Positions 1 to 9,013 are shown, counted from the stretch's first letter. The stretch: DNA of 64,000 nucleotides from Moraxella sp. K1664 (GCF_039693965.1 NZ_CP155576.1:1550001-1614000), one strand, 5' to 3'. The notes: generated by a model from the letters alone, not told the origin. Program-made: numbers and translations.

Positions 1-14
1 CATGGGTTGTGTAG

Positions 15-33
15 GGGCGTGTTGAACACGCCC
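15..33. repeat. short GC palindrome of the dispersed GGGCG...CGCCC type
   Basis: A 19-base near-perfect palindrome (GGGCGTGTT, one base, AACACGCCC) is preceded by GTAG. The same design, with changing inner bases, recurs at 14828-14846, 16027-16046, 27857-27876, 44700-44719 and inside the larger repeats at 10212 and 44779. It behaves like a REP-type intergenic repeat. Nothing else is seen in bases 1-198 apart from an AT-rich leader to the next gene. Confidence 0.6.
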
Positions 34-198
34 GTTGGAGAGATTGGCAAGGCGTGCATTTTAAAGTTAAATGAATAAAAAGGTTAAAATCTTGGCAAAT
101 GTGATTTGTTGTGCTTTTTAAATCCTTAAAATTTATTTGCTTTTTTATAAAAATTTAGGCAAAATTAAACACTTCTTTTAAATGATAAGGCAAGGATA

Positions 199-813
199 AT
201 GACGGATAACACAGATAAAAATTCCAATAAAAGCAACGACTTAACCAAACTTATCACAGCCCTTGGTAATGAACGCAAAATTCCACCACTGGATAAATGG
301 ACACCCGAGACGATAACGCCTTTTGACATTGTCATTGATGACAATGGCGAGTGGTATCATGACGGGGTCAAAATCGCTCGGCAGTCGCTTGTGGATTTGT
401 TTGCCAGCGTGCTGTGGGCGGACGTGGACGGCGAGCAAAAACGCCACTTTTTAAAAACGCCCACCGACAAATACGAAATTACCGTGATAGACACGCCACT
501 GTTTATCAATACCGTGGATAAAATTACCAAAAATGGCGATGACTGGATAGTGTTTGGCACGACCAATGGCGACAGCATTGTGCTTGATGGTGAGCCGTTG
601 TATTTTAAAACCGTGGTGCGTGATGACGTGGCGGATGATAGGCTGTATATAGATACCCGTTTTAACCTAACCGCTCGCATTGGGCGTAATGTGTTTTATC
701 ATTTGATAGAGCTTGGCGAGCTGTCAGATGAGCAGGGGCAGACGGTTTTGACCTTGCAAAGTGGTGGTAAAATACACCGTGTTATCGCCCCCAATTTTAA
801 TCAGAAAAACTAA
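199..813 (+). CDS. DUF1285 domain protein
   Basis: This 204-residue soluble protein has the DUF1285 layout. After about 25 polar residues come the conserved PPLDKWTPE stretch, an I-DDNGEWYHDG segment, and a region ending in VIDTPLFI. DUF1285 proteins are small conserved cytoplasmic proteins of proteobacteria with no established function. The start is supported by AAGGA at 191-195. The stop lies 16 bases before murI, so the two are probably co-transcribed. I see no signal peptide or membrane segment. Confidence 0.85.
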   Translation: MTDNTDKNSNKSNDLTKLITALGNERKIPPLDKWTPETITPFDIVIDDNGEWYHDGVKIARQSLVDLFASVLWADVDGEQKRHFLKTPTDKYEITVIDTPLFINTVDKITKNGDDWIVFGTTNGDSIVLDGEPLYFKTVVRDDVADDRLYIDTRFNLTARIGRNVFYHLIELGELSDEQGQTVLTLQSGGKIHRVIAPNFNQKN

Positions 814-829
814 ACAATTATGATAAGCC

Positions 830-1669
830 ATGATAAACCAGCACCCTGATTTTAAAGATGACCCTACCGCCCCGATTGGCGTATTTGATTCGGGGGTGGG
901 GGGCTTGTCGGTGTATCTACACCTAAAAACACTCATGCCAAACGAACGCTTTATCTACTATGCCGACACCGCCAACGTGCCGTACGGGGGCAAATCGGGC
1001 GATGAGATTTTGCTTTTGACCTTACAAGCGGTGGCACGGCTATGCAAACGGGGCTGTAAACTCATCGTCATCGCCTGTAACAGTGCGTCCGCCCATGCCC
1101 TAAAAGCGTTGCGTGAGCGGTGTAGTGTGCCGATTGTGGGGCTTGTCCCTGCCGTCAAACCTGCGTGCAGTCTTACTAAAACTCGCCAAATCGCCGTGCT
1201 TGCCACTCGGGCGACTTTAAATGGCTATCTACTAAATGACGTCATTACTGACGTTGCCACGCCACAAGGGGTCATGGTGCATAAGCACTTTGAGCCGACC
1301 TTGGTGCCGTGGGTGGAGAGTGGTATGCCGATTGACAGTCAAGTGGCAAACCTGCTCATTAGACAAACTAAACAATGGGCGGACATGGGCGTGGACGTCA
1401 TTGTGCTGGGGTGTACGCATTATCCGTTTTTTAAGGGGTTTTTGCAGACCTTTATACAAAAAGAAAATCTGGACGTGCAGTTGATTGATTCAGGATTGGC
1501 AATCGCTCAAAGGGTCAAATCGTTGCTTGATTTTTTTAATATCGCAAGCCCCACGCCAAACACCGCCCCCATGCAGTTGTATGCCACACGCTTAGATGAC
1601 GACCTGCTTGCCACCGCCGAGAAGTTAAGCGGTGAGCCATTTATTGAACTAATCGAATACCAAGAGTGA
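830..1669 (+). CDS. murI: glutamate racemase
   Basis: Glutamate racemase converts L- to D-glutamate for peptidoglycan precursor synthesis in the cytoplasm. The 279-residue protein has the family's usual length. It shows the FDSGVGGLSV motif near residue 18 and both catalytic cysteines, in IACNSAS (about residue 84) and LGCTHYP (about residue 195), so it should be active by the two-base mechanism. It follows the DUF1285 gene closely on the same strand. The downstream spacer carries a degenerate end of a MITE-like repeat. Confidence 0.95.
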   Translation: MINQHPDFKDDPTAPIGVFDSGVGGLSVYLHLKTLMPNERFIYYADTANVPYGGKSGDEILLLTLQAVARLCKRGCKLIVIACNSASAHALKALRERCSVPIVGLVPAVKPACSLTKTRQIAVLATRATLNGYLLNDVITDVATPQGVMVHKHFEPTLVPWVESGMPIDSQVANLLIRQTKQWADMGVDVIVLGCTHYPFFKGFLQTFIQKENLDVQLIDSGLAIAQRVKSLLDFFNIASPTPNTAPMQLYATRLDDDLLATAEKLSGEPFIELIEYQE

Positions 1670-1990
1670 GCTTTTTTGTACAAAAATTGATTTAAAGTGT
1701 TATCAGTGGCAGGCACACCCTAAACGCCAAACACTTCATTGTTAAAATTGGCAAAATATCAAAAAATGTATCAAAAAATAGGGCAATTTTAACGGATTTT
1801 GTGCTTTTATGTTATTTTTTGATTTTTTGATGTGTTTTGGGTGGTATGGATATTTTTATTTTGATGAAAATTCTTTATAATAAGGGATTGCCATTTGAGC
1901 GTATGGATAAGAAAGATGAATGGCAATGTCACGTGTGGTTGCCAATAAAAGCAATATCCTTAACTACTTACTACTAGCCTTGGGGTTTTT
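1670..1990. other. AT-rich intergenic region with a solo repeat end
   Basis: This 321-base gap has no convincing ORF. Bases about 1697-1722 resemble the inner and terminal part of the 126-205-bp MITE-like family found at 44451 and 50425: a GTGTTATCAGTGG stretch followed by AGGCACACCCTAA. The rest is AT-rich with short repeats such as TATCAAAAAATG/TATCAAAAAATA near 1757-1780. No clear terminator follows murI. Confidence 0.5.
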
Positions 1991-3022
1991 GTGTCAAATC
2001 ATCGTTATCATGTTCATGTCGCTTGTGTTGCTGATGACCCGCTGTTGGTTACTGCCCAAGATGATGTGGCGATATTCTTTGAAAGTCGGGCTTTTTTAAC
2101 CAAAGACTTGGTGATTGCCCGTGCTGAATCTGCCAGTTATAGTTGGCGTTGTATCAACTCTGCCGATGTGGTGCTCCTGCTTGTGGGCAATCACTATGGT
2201 AGCACCAACGCATCAGGGGTCAGTCAGCTCCATGTCAGCTATACCAATGCCAAAGCCAAAAATAAGCCCATGCTCATTTTTGTGCATTCGGACGTGCTAA
2301 ACAAACCTGCCAATAATCGGCTGATTGACTTTGTGGGGGTATTGGAGTCGCAATCGGGGCAGGCGGTGCATTATTTTGATGATAATACCAATCTGCCCAA
2401 ACTGCTTGAAACTGCTTTTAATGCGTTGGATTTTGACAAATCTCAAGGATGGCAAATGACAGGCATGAGTGTCAGAAATGCGTTGCTGTCTAAGCCCCCA
2501 AGGCATGCCAAGCCCGCCACTCAGAAGCAAATTTCTGCACCCAGTGATGCCCAAAAGATTGGGGCGTCTAGCATTCCTGCCCAATCCCATCTGACCAAAT
2601 CTACATCTCATTCTCACGCCAAGACAGATGCTGATTTGCATGCCGCCTTAAAGCCTGCATTGGCACTAGACAGTGAATTTTTGGTAAGCTGCACCGCCCA
2701 TGCGTTTCGGGGTGGCACGCTCATCGAAGTGTCCTTTGTCATCCCGCTACGCTGGCGAAACATCGTTACCATGCTTGCCAATGTGGTCATGCCATTTTCT
2801 GAGCAAGGATTGGGACGTGCCTTAAATGATAATGTTGATAAGAATCTTGCCAGTCAAATCGTGGCAAGACAGTATCCTGACATCCATGCCGTCAGCCGAG
2901 TGCAGGTGGTCAAAGCTGATGTGCTGTGGATATTAGATGAGTTGGAGTTGGCAGGATGGATTGAGCCTGTGGGTCAAGGCTCCATGTGGCAAGCCACTGA
3001 CAAAACATCCAACATAAAATAG
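1991..3022 (+). CDS. DUF4062-like N-terminal domain protein, function unknown
   Basis: This 343-residue protein opens with GTG. The first 145 residues resemble the DUF4062 fold (TIR/nucleoside-deoxyribosyltransferase-like): an early strand, FFESRAFLTKDLVIARAES, then SADVVLLLVGNHYG, and a later KPMLIFVHSDV strand. Residues about 150-215 are a polar, Pro/Ser/Lys/His-rich linker. Residues about 220-335 form a second globular region of unknown type that begins LDSEFLVSC and ends in a short winged-helix-like stretch (VLWILDELELAGWIEPV). It stands alone between two gaps of more than 300 bases. DUF4062 domains occur in signalling and defence contexts, but no effector partner is adjacent here, so I assign no role. 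Confidence 0.65.
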   Translation: MSNHRYHVHVACVADDPLLVTAQDDVAIFFESRAFLTKDLVIARAESASYSWRCINSADVVLLLVGNHYGSTNASGVSQLHVSYTNAKAKNKPMLIFVHSDVLNKPANNRLIDFVGVLESQSGQAVHYFDDNTNLPKLLETAFNALDFDKSQGWQMTGMSVRNALLSKPPRHAKPATQKQISAPSDAQKIGASSIPAQSHLTKSTSHSHAKTDADLHAALKPALALDSEFLVSCTAHAFRGGTLIEVSFVIPLRWRNIVTMLANVVMPFSEQGLGRALNDNVDKNLASQIVARQYPDIHAVSRVQVVKADVLWILDELELAGWIEPVGQGSMWQATDKTSNIK

Positions 3023-3362
3023 CTAAAATAGCATTGCCAGATGGTGTATTTAAGGCACATTAAATTGACATGGCTTAGCCAAAAGAATGGGTTATAAGGC
3101 TTAAAAAGCGAGCAAAACCCAAGAAATCATGCTCAAAGATACAAATCTAAGATACAAAATTTAACACAAAACAGATGACATCACTGCTAAAATTTTGTTA
3201 GGATGAAGTGGTTGTATCTTGGTTGTGTGTTTTTAATGTGTTGTGTGTTTTTAATGTTAAATATGGCGTTAAATCAAGATATGGTTAAAATTTAATGCAA
3301 TGGGGATAAGTTTGCCCCATCTTTCATCATAATTTATTTTTAATTGTAATAAGGATGATATC
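3023..3362. other. intergenic region with a short tandem repeat
   Basis: No ORF is supported. A 17-base unit (GTTGTGTGTTTTTAATG) occurs twice in tandem, give or take a base, around 3222-3257. The region then leads into the 56-residue gene, with AAGGATG just before its ATG. Confidence 0.45.
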
Positions 3363-3533
3363 ATGTCAAAAACCACCGAACAACTGACTGAGCGTTTCGA
3401 TGAATTGGCGGACACCATGCATGATGCCGAAAAAAGCCGTACCCTAGAAGAGCAAGTTGCCTATCTAAAATCCCAAGGCATTGACCCGTCAAAGACTTAT
3501 GCCAAATGGGATGATGATGAGCCAGAAGAGTAG
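3363..3533 (+). CDS. small acidic protein, 56 residues
   Basis: The ORF runs from ATG to TAG for 56 residues. It is charged and predicted to be helical (MSKTTEQLTERFDELADTM at the start) and ends in an acidic WDDDEPEE tail. A good ribosome-binding site (AAGGAT) lies 6-11 bases upstream and a factor-independent terminator follows directly at 3548-3577. The RBS-ORF-terminator unit makes it a believable monocistronic gene. I do not recognise a family. It has no membrane segment, cysteine pair or zinc motif. Confidence 0.7.
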   Translation: MSKTTEQLTERFDELADTMHDAEKSRTLEEQVAYLKSQGIDPSKTYAKWDDDEPEE

Positions 3534-3547
3534 CTTTGTCTTACCCT

Positions 3548-3577
3548 AAGCACAGCCAATGATGGTTGTGCTTTTTT
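3548..3577 (+). terminator. rho-independent terminator of the 56-aa gene
   Basis: An 11-base stem with one internal mismatch (AAGCACAgCCA / TGGtTGTGCTT), loop ATGA, is followed by a T run. It starts 15 bases after the small gene's stop. Confidence 0.85.
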
Positions 3578-3650
3578 GTATGAATTTTTTGTCATAAGCC
3601 AAAATGGGTTAAAAATATCCCCAAATGCTGTTTCTGGGGGATTATTGTCG

Positions 3651-3678
3651 TGGACAGGTGTTAATAGTTTGCTATAAT
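3651..3678 (+). promoter_or_regulatory. sigma-70-like promoter upstream of the FimX-partner gene
   Basis: TGGACA (3651-3656), a 16-base spacer and a perfect TATAAT (3673-3678) precede the next gene by about 145 bases. The position after a terminator and before a long ORF fits a real promoter. Confidence 0.5.
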
Positions 3679-3822
3679 ATGAAACTTTATGTTATTAACC
3701 CAAATCTTACCTTGCATAAATTTGACTTATGCTAAGTTTTGAGTGGATTATTTGGTAAATTGCCAGCGTCCGTGCTGTATTCGTGGGCGACCACCAAGCC
3801 AATTTGTGCAAAGAGACACGAT

Positions 3823-5517
3823 ATGATTACCCTGCAAAAATTTGAACGCCTAATTACCGCACCACTGGCACAAAAACCTGTCACATTGACCTACTTTGAC
3901 CAAACAGGTGCCAATCTTAGCACATGGGCGACCACACTTTCTATCAGACCCAAGCATGAGCAATATACCGAGCTTAGGACAGCTCTTAGTGAAGTGCTGG
4001 TCTGTGACATGCATGATGGTCAAAAACTGGCACTCATGGATGAGCTGATGGTGGTCGTTGAGCGTGTGGTTGGGCAAATGCATGCTGACTATGTCTATGA
4101 GCACCAAAGTCTATCCGATGAACAGCGGTCGTCAGTTCATGAAGTGCGTAGTTTGTACTTTTTGATGATTTTGGTGTATCGCAACATCGCCGTGCGTCAT
4201 CAGAATGCCGTTGTTTCGGCACATGGCGGTGGCAAGAAGTGGTTAAACAAAATCATGTCCGCCAAGAAGTCGGGTGTGCTTACTGCCGAGCGTGACATCT
4301 TTATTTATGCCGTACACCAATTTATGGTGCTGTATGTCAAGCTTTTGATGGAGTATGCTTTAACTTACCAAAAAGCCCCCAAAGTCATCTGGCAGGAGGT
4401 TAATGGTTGGTATCTAAATGCACTTAATTTGCAGCTGTGCCATGAACATATGCACAATCTTAATAAAAATTACCCCAAAACCTCCATTCATGACAGATAT
4501 ATGCAGGCGTGTGGGGCAAGTTTTGGTAACTTTTTTGCCTACCGCCGTCAGGACATTCTAAATGCCTTTAAAGTGTTGCCCTTGTGGACAAAATACTTTA
4601 AAACAACCTTTGATGCCAATCCTGAGTTTCGGGTATTTGTCAATCTACAAGGTGCTGAACCGCCTGAGGTCATCACGCCATATGCGTCGGTTAACCCATA
4701 CAGTGATGAGCATCGTTGTCTGTTTTTTGACTTAGCAGATTTTACACGATACATAGAACAAGTATCGGCAGGCGAGTATATAGATGGTACAGCACAGTCG
4801 TTATTTGAAATGCGATTTGCCAAGATGGTACTGCTTGCTTTTGAACAGCGATCATCGCATGACAGACAAGATGATAGGCATGAGAGAAAGGCAGAGCTGC
4901 TTGTTGGATTTGCTTCCATTTTTAATGAAATCTCTGGCGGTCAAAACCTATCTACCGTCATCCGAGAACGTGGGTTGCCTGCTGATTTTCATGTCAAAAT
5001 CAGTGCCTCTGCTATTGGTATGGTTGCACCCAAAGAGATGGTTAAGGTAAGCTACAAAAATGAGGCGGTGGCTCGTTTTCGGTTTGGTGCACAGGGGATG
5101 GATGAAAAAGATGAGATTTTGTCATCTCGTCCACTCATCCATCTTTATGGGCTTTTTGCTTTAAAATCAGCAATCTCCACCAATAAAAATCCGTGGCGTC
5201 TGGGCATGGCACATTGGGTGGAAAAATCAGATAATTCGGTGGCAGTGGATGGACGATTTTTGGGTCGGGTGCTGATGGCAGTCGGCATTCGCTTGCGTAA
5301 ACAAGACGGCAGAAGTCAAGAGTTTGTCCATGCACTGTTGGTGGATGGCGATGGGCTCAATGAGCAAAGCACGCTCATCATGCCCCGTTATCATTTTAAA
5401 GTGGGGGATTATGTTGTTCTGCGTATTGACACCAAAGAGATGGAGTTAAGGTTAGAACGCAACCTTTTGACCACCGATGAGATTGAACAATACCAAATCG
5501 TGCGTTTAAATGGCTAA
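3823..5517 (+). CDS. uncharacterised 564-aa protein upstream of fimX, possible PilZ-like C-terminus
   Basis: The frame is open from TTG 3739, but ATG 3823 (MITLQKFERL) has a purine-rich site just upstream (AAGAGA) and gives 564 residues. The protein is soluble and has no signal peptide. Residues about 1-380 are helical and include a paired Leu/Tyr-rich stretch near 170-195. Residues about 440-560 look like a beta-rich domain (WRLGMAHWVEKS..., GDYVVLRI...) that could be a divergent PilZ fold, although I see no clear RxxxR and D/NxSxxG pair. It ends 105-176 bases before fimX on the same strand, suggesting a shared job in c-di-GMP or pilus control. That role is inferred from position only. Confidence 0.7.
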   Translation: MITLQKFERLITAPLAQKPVTLTYFDQTGANLSTWATTLSIRPKHEQYTELRTALSEVLVCDMHDGQKLALMDELMVVVERVVGQMHADYVYEHQSLSDEQRSSVHEVRSLYFLMILVYRNIAVRHQNAVVSAHGGGKKWLNKIMSAKKSGVLTAERDIFIYAVHQFMVLYVKLLMEYALTYQKAPKVIWQEVNGWYLNALNLQLCHEHMHNLNKNYPKTSIHDRYMQACGASFGNFFAYRRQDILNAFKVLPLWTKYFKTTFDANPEFRVFVNLQGAEPPEVITPYASVNPYSDEHRCLFFDLADFTRYIEQVSAGEYIDGTAQSLFEMRFAKMVLLAFEQRSSHDRQDDRHERKAELLVGFASIFNEISGGQNLSTVIRERGLPADFHVKISASAIGMVAPKEMVKVSYKNEAVARFRFGAQGMDEKDEILSSRPLIHLYGLFALKSAISTNKNPWRLGMAHWVEKSDNSVAVDGRFLGRVLMAVGIRLRKQDGRSQEFVHALLVDGDGLNEQSTLIMPRYHFKVGDYVVLRIDTKEMELRLERNLLTTDEIEQYQIVRLNG

Positions 5518-5533
5518 TTAACCAAATATTTGC

Positions 5534-5618
5534 TATAATATGGCAGTTCTTTGAATTTCCTTGATATTAGCCTTTATCATAATTTGTAACGTTTTGTAAA
5601 AATATTTCAAAACGTTAC
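5534..5618. promoter_or_regulatory. TATAAT box and 10-bp inverted repeat before fimX
   Basis: A TATAAT hexamer lies at 5534-5539. A perfect 10-base inverted repeat follows: GTAACGTTTT at 5586-5595 and AAAACGTTAC at 5609-5618, separated by 13 bases. It is 76 bases before the likely fimX ATG. It could be an operator or a leader hairpin. The half-site AAAACGTTAC recurs once at 35218-35227, after holA. Confidence 0.45.
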
Positions 5619-5693
5619 AAATTGGTACAAATATTGCAAACACTTTTGGGTGAACCAACGCCAGCCTGTCCGCATCGCTTTTTAACATACTAT

Positions 5694-7793
5694 ATGTCTA
5701 TGAAAAAAAATATCTTAAACCTGTTGTTTATTGATGAAGAGCAACTTTATGCCGAGCATCTTATCAGCCACTTATCAGAATATTTTGATGAGGTTAATTT
5801 GGGCTTTTGGGATGAAAAGGCGGAGTTTGTCAAATCCTTACGCCAAGAATGGGATGTGCTTGTTTTCCATCGTGCCTATGACATGAACTTTACAGATGTC
5901 GTGGGTATCTTACAAGAAGAGCAGATTAATTTGCCAGTCATTCATTTGGTGCAAAGCAATGAACAGGCGAGCCTAAATGAGCATGGTAACCCCGAGGTGG
6001 TGCATGGCGACATGATAAAGTCATTGGCAAAAGGGGATGACAGACTCATTATCTCTGCCATTTGTTTGCAGACGGATTATGTGCGTGCCAAACGTCAAAC
6101 TACTCATCTAAAAGCCATCTTAAAAGAGGCTGAACAACGTGCCAACATTTTGATTAAAAACTCAAAATCTGCCGTGGCATACATTGACCAAGGGGTGCAT
6201 ATCTTTGCCAATGACCCCTATTTGGAGATGTTTGGCTATCAGGCGATGGAGGAGATTATTGGTGTGCCGGTGGTGGATTTGATTGCCGGTGGGGACAATG
6301 TCAAAGGCTTTAAACAGTTTTTACGTCGTTTTGATAAAGGCGACCGCTCTCAGGTAGAGTTCGCCTTTGAGAGTAAACGTACCGATGGTTCAACCTTTGC
6401 ATCCAAATTACAACTGGCGGCGGCGACCTTAGATGGCGAACCTGTCACTCAGATGATTATCCAGCAGAACGAGAATAACAGTGCTGAGCTTGCCAAAAAA
6501 CTTGCCGAGGCAGAACGTCAAGATGCCTTGACGGGGCTGTCAAACCGTCTTGCCTTTACTGAGTCATTACACAGCACTCAGCAAGAGGTTGCACGTGGCG
6601 ACATCAAGTCAGCTGCCTTGTTATATATTCGTATGGATGGCATGGGTAAGATTCATTCAAGCACGGGTCTGACAGGGGTGGATACTGCGGTCAAGCAGGT
6701 AGCTTGGGTACTAGATGAGACCGCCAAAAAAGCACATGATGCCAGCGTGAGCAGATTTAGTGATACCAGCTTTGCGTTGGTGGTTGATGAGATAAACAAA
6801 GAGCAGGCGATGGCTCTGGCGGAGCAACTCGCTGAACGTGTGGCAAGTATGCTCATCGAGGTGGGCAGTCGCACGGTCACTGCCACACTGTCCATCGGCG
6901 TGGTGATGATGGATGTCAATGCCCCTGAGGCAAGCGTGGTGCTAAGCCGTGCCATGGATACCGCCAATGAGATTAATCCTGATGACGAAGGCATAAAAAT
7001 CAAAGCCTTTGATATCAGTGCCATCGCAGGCGAAGATGATGCGGTGATGGCGGAGTACATTCAAACTGCCTTAACTCAAAATAAATTTGTGTTAAAATAT
7101 CAGCCGATATATGATATTGAGACTGACAGTACTAGCTTGTTTGAGGCATTTATTACTTTGCCACAAGCTGATGGCACGCAGATGACCTATGATAAGCTCA
7201 TTCCCATCGCCAAAAAACACAATCTGCTTGAAAAAATTGACCGTTGGATGCTCATCAATGCCAGCAAACACTTGGCGAGTGTCCGCCAAAGCGAGCCTAC
7301 CGCACGCCTGCTGGTGGCTCTATCATCGGCATCGCTGGCAGACACCAATTTGGCAGGCATTATCACTCAGCTGACCCGAGCCATTGGTGGTGGTAGTGAT
7401 GTGCTGACATTGCAGTTTAGTGAGCAGGATTTGGTGGATTATATGGCGGTCGCCAAACGTCAGTTCATTGCCCTTGCCAACATTGACTGCCCTGTGGGTA
7501 TGAATGGTTTTGGCGTAACTGCCAAATCCGACGAAGTGCTGGACTATCTGTCGCCCAACATGGTACGTCTCGCTCGTAGCTATACCAAGGACTTAGACAG
7601 AGAGGCGAACTTGACCGCTCTGCAAGGGCTGATAAATACAGCGACCGAAAAAGGGGCAAGCACGCTCATGCCATATATTGAAGAGGCGTCCACCATGTCC
7701 ATGGCATGGTCGGTGGGGGCAAGATATCTGCAAGGCGACTATCTGCAACCTGCCAATACTGAGATTACTTTCCCGCCCCCTGCTGAAGAGTAA
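5694..7793 (+). CDS. fimX: FimX-like degenerate GGDEF/EAL c-di-GMP effector
   Basis: The protein has the domain order of Pseudomonas FimX: a degenerate receiver (residues about 5-115), a PAS domain (about 145-260), GGDEF-like (about 270-440) and EAL-like (about 450-690). The receiver lacks the phospho-acceptor Asp on its third strand (DVLVFHR). The GGDEF site reads FSDTSF and the EAL site reads FEAF. The downstream DDFG region is changed to NGFG, so neither cyclase nor phosphodiesterase activity is expected. FimX binds c-di-GMP and promotes type IV pilus assembly and twitching. The frame is open from TTG 5622. ATG 5694 (699 aa) or 5700 is preferred because the receiver begins there. The symbol is by domain resemblance. 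Confidence 0.8.
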   Translation: MSMKKNILNLLFIDEEQLYAEHLISHLSEYFDEVNLGFWDEKAEFVKSLRQEWDVLVFHRAYDMNFTDVVGILQEEQINLPVIHLVQSNEQASLNEHGNPEVVHGDMIKSLAKGDDRLIISAICLQTDYVRAKRQTTHLKAILKEAEQRANILIKNSKSAVAYIDQGVHIFANDPYLEMFGYQAMEEIIGVPVVDLIAGGDNVKGFKQFLRRFDKGDRSQVEFAFESKRTDGSTFASKLQLAAATLDGEPVTQMIIQQNENNSAELAKKLAEAERQDALTGLSNRLAFTESLHSTQQEVARGDIKSAALLYIRMDGMGKIHSSTGLTGVDTAVKQVAWVLDETAKKAHDASVSRFSDTSFALVVDEINKEQAMALAEQLAERVASMLIEVGSRTVTATLSIGVVMMDVNAPEASVVLSRAMDTANEINPDDEGIKIKAFDISAIAGEDDAVMAEYIQTALTQNKFVLKYQPIYDIETDSTSLFEAFITLPQADGTQMTYDKLIPIAKKHNLLEKIDRWMLINASKHLASVRQSEPTARLLVALSSASLADTNLAGIITQLTRAIGGGSDVLTLQFSEQDLVDYMAVAKRQFIALANIDCPVGMNGFGVTAKSDEVLDYLSPNMVRLARSYTKDLDREANLTALQGLINTATEKGASTLMPYIEEASTMSMAWSVGARYLQGDYLQPANTEITFPPPAEE

Positions 7794-7807
7794 CTGCCAT
7801 AACAGCG

Positions 7808-7836
7808 AACACCCAACAGATACTTGGGTGTTTTTT
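7808..7836 (+). terminator. rho-independent terminator after fimX
   Basis: Perfect 9-bp stem AACACCCAA / TTGGGTGTT with a 7-base loop and a run of T, 14 bases after the fimX stop. Confidence 0.9.
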
Positions 7837-7905
7837 GTATAAAAATCTTACCACAATAACGCTTGTCATACAAACAATGTTTTAAAAATTGGTATAATGA
7901 CCTTG

Positions 7906-8014
7906 TTCTTAACTTTGCATAAGTGCTTGATTTATTAAGGTCAAATTGTATTACTTCCACAATTTTAAAGACAGCCATCAAATCATCAATAAGTTGCCAT
8001 GTTAAGTTGAGATT
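7906..8014. repeat. dispersed repeat family B, copy 1
   Basis: The left end TTCTTAACTTTGCATAAGTG and following GATTTATTAAGG, and an inner right segment ATCAATAAGTTGCC, match the copy at 15994-16111. The ends form imperfect inverted repeats (TTCTTAACTT against GTTAAGTTGAGA). This looks like a MITE-like element of about 110 bases with no coding capacity. It lies directly upstream of moxR. Confidence 0.55.
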
Positions 8015-8077
8015 GAGATTGCTATTTTACTGTTTTTTACCATTTCATTTATCAAAATATTTTTATTTGAGTTTTTC

Positions 8078-9013
8078 ATGTTACCCATCCAATCTAAAAT
8101 CCAAATTCTGCTAAACAAACTAAACCAAATCGTCCTTGACAAGCAAGAAGTCATAACCTTAGCTGTGTCCTGTATTTTAGCGGATGGGCATTTGCTACTT
8201 CAAGACTTGCCCGGCATGGGTAAGACCACATTGGCACACAGCCTTGCCATATTATTGGGGCTTGATTTTAATCGTGTGCAATTTACCAATGACATGCTTC
8301 CTGCTGATATTTTGGGGATGATGATATACAACCAAAGCGAGCAGAGTTTTAGTTTTAGAAAAGGGGCAGTGTTCACTCAGCTACTGCTTGCTGATGAGAT
8401 TAATCGTTCCAGTCCCAAAACACAGTCAGCACTTTTGGAGGCGATGGAGGAGGGGCAAGTAACCCAAGATGGACAGACATACGCTCTGCCCAAGCCATTT
8501 TTTGTCATCGCAACTCAAAACCCCGCCCAACAATCGGGCGTATATCCACTGCCTGAATCACAACTTGACCGCTTTTTGATGTGTGTCTCGCTGGGCTATC
8601 CATCACCCAAAGCCGAGCGTGAACTGCTAGAAGGGCGAGACCGCCGAGCGATGATGGGTGAGCTTACCCCGATTTTAACTAGTGAAGAAGTGATACAAGC
8701 TCAGCGAGAAGTCAAAGACATCTACATCGCCCCTGTGGTGCTAGACTACCTACAAAAACTGGTTGCCAAGACCCGTTCAAGCCAAGAATATCACGGCTTA
8801 TCCCCCCGTGGCGTGTTGGCGTTAAAGCGTGCCTGCCAAGCCTATGCCTATGTATCAGGACAGGACAATGTGGCGATAGATGACGTGCAGGCGGTGTTCT
8901 CGGCGGTGGCTGACCACAGACTGGGACAACGGTTTGTGCCGTTTCATCATTTGGGTGGCTTGACCGAGATGACCATTGCCAGACGTATTTTGGACGAAGT
9001 GGCGATTGATTGA
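8078..9013 (+). CDS. MoxR-family AAA+ ATPase
   Basis: This 311-residue AAA+ ATPase of the MoxR group has a Walker A (DLPGMGKTTLAHS, residues about 47-59), a Walker B (LLADEINRS, about 104-112), the sensor-1 ATQNPAQQ stretch and the LDRFLM arginine-finger region. MoxR ATPases act as chaperone-like factors for VWA, DUF58 or envelope proteins. The next two genes encode DUF58 and transglutaminase proteins, which is the common moxR-DUF58-tgpA arrangement. The first ATG after the family B repeat is used. Its upstream sequence is T-rich with no strong ribosome-binding site. Confidence 0.92.
   Translation: MLPIQSKIQILLNKLNQIVLDKQEVITLAVSCILADGHLLLQDLPGMGKTTLAHSLAILLGLDFNRVQFTNDMLPADILGMMIYNQSEQSFSFRKGAVFTQLLLADEINRSSPKTQSALLEAMEEGQVTQDGQTYALPKPFFVIATQNPAQQSGVYPLPESQLDRFLMCVSLGYPSPKAERELLEGRDRRAMMGELTPILTSEEVIQAQREVKDIYIAPVVLDYLQKLVAKTRSSQEYHGLSPRGVLALKRACQAYAYVSGQDNVAIDDVQAVFSAVADHRLGQRFVPFHHLGGLTEMTIARRILDEVAID

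Noticed and set aside
3739-3822. TTG start of the gene upstream of fimX
   Set aside because: The extra 28 residues lack a good ribosome-binding site, while ATG 3823 has purine-rich sequence and begins a regular helix.
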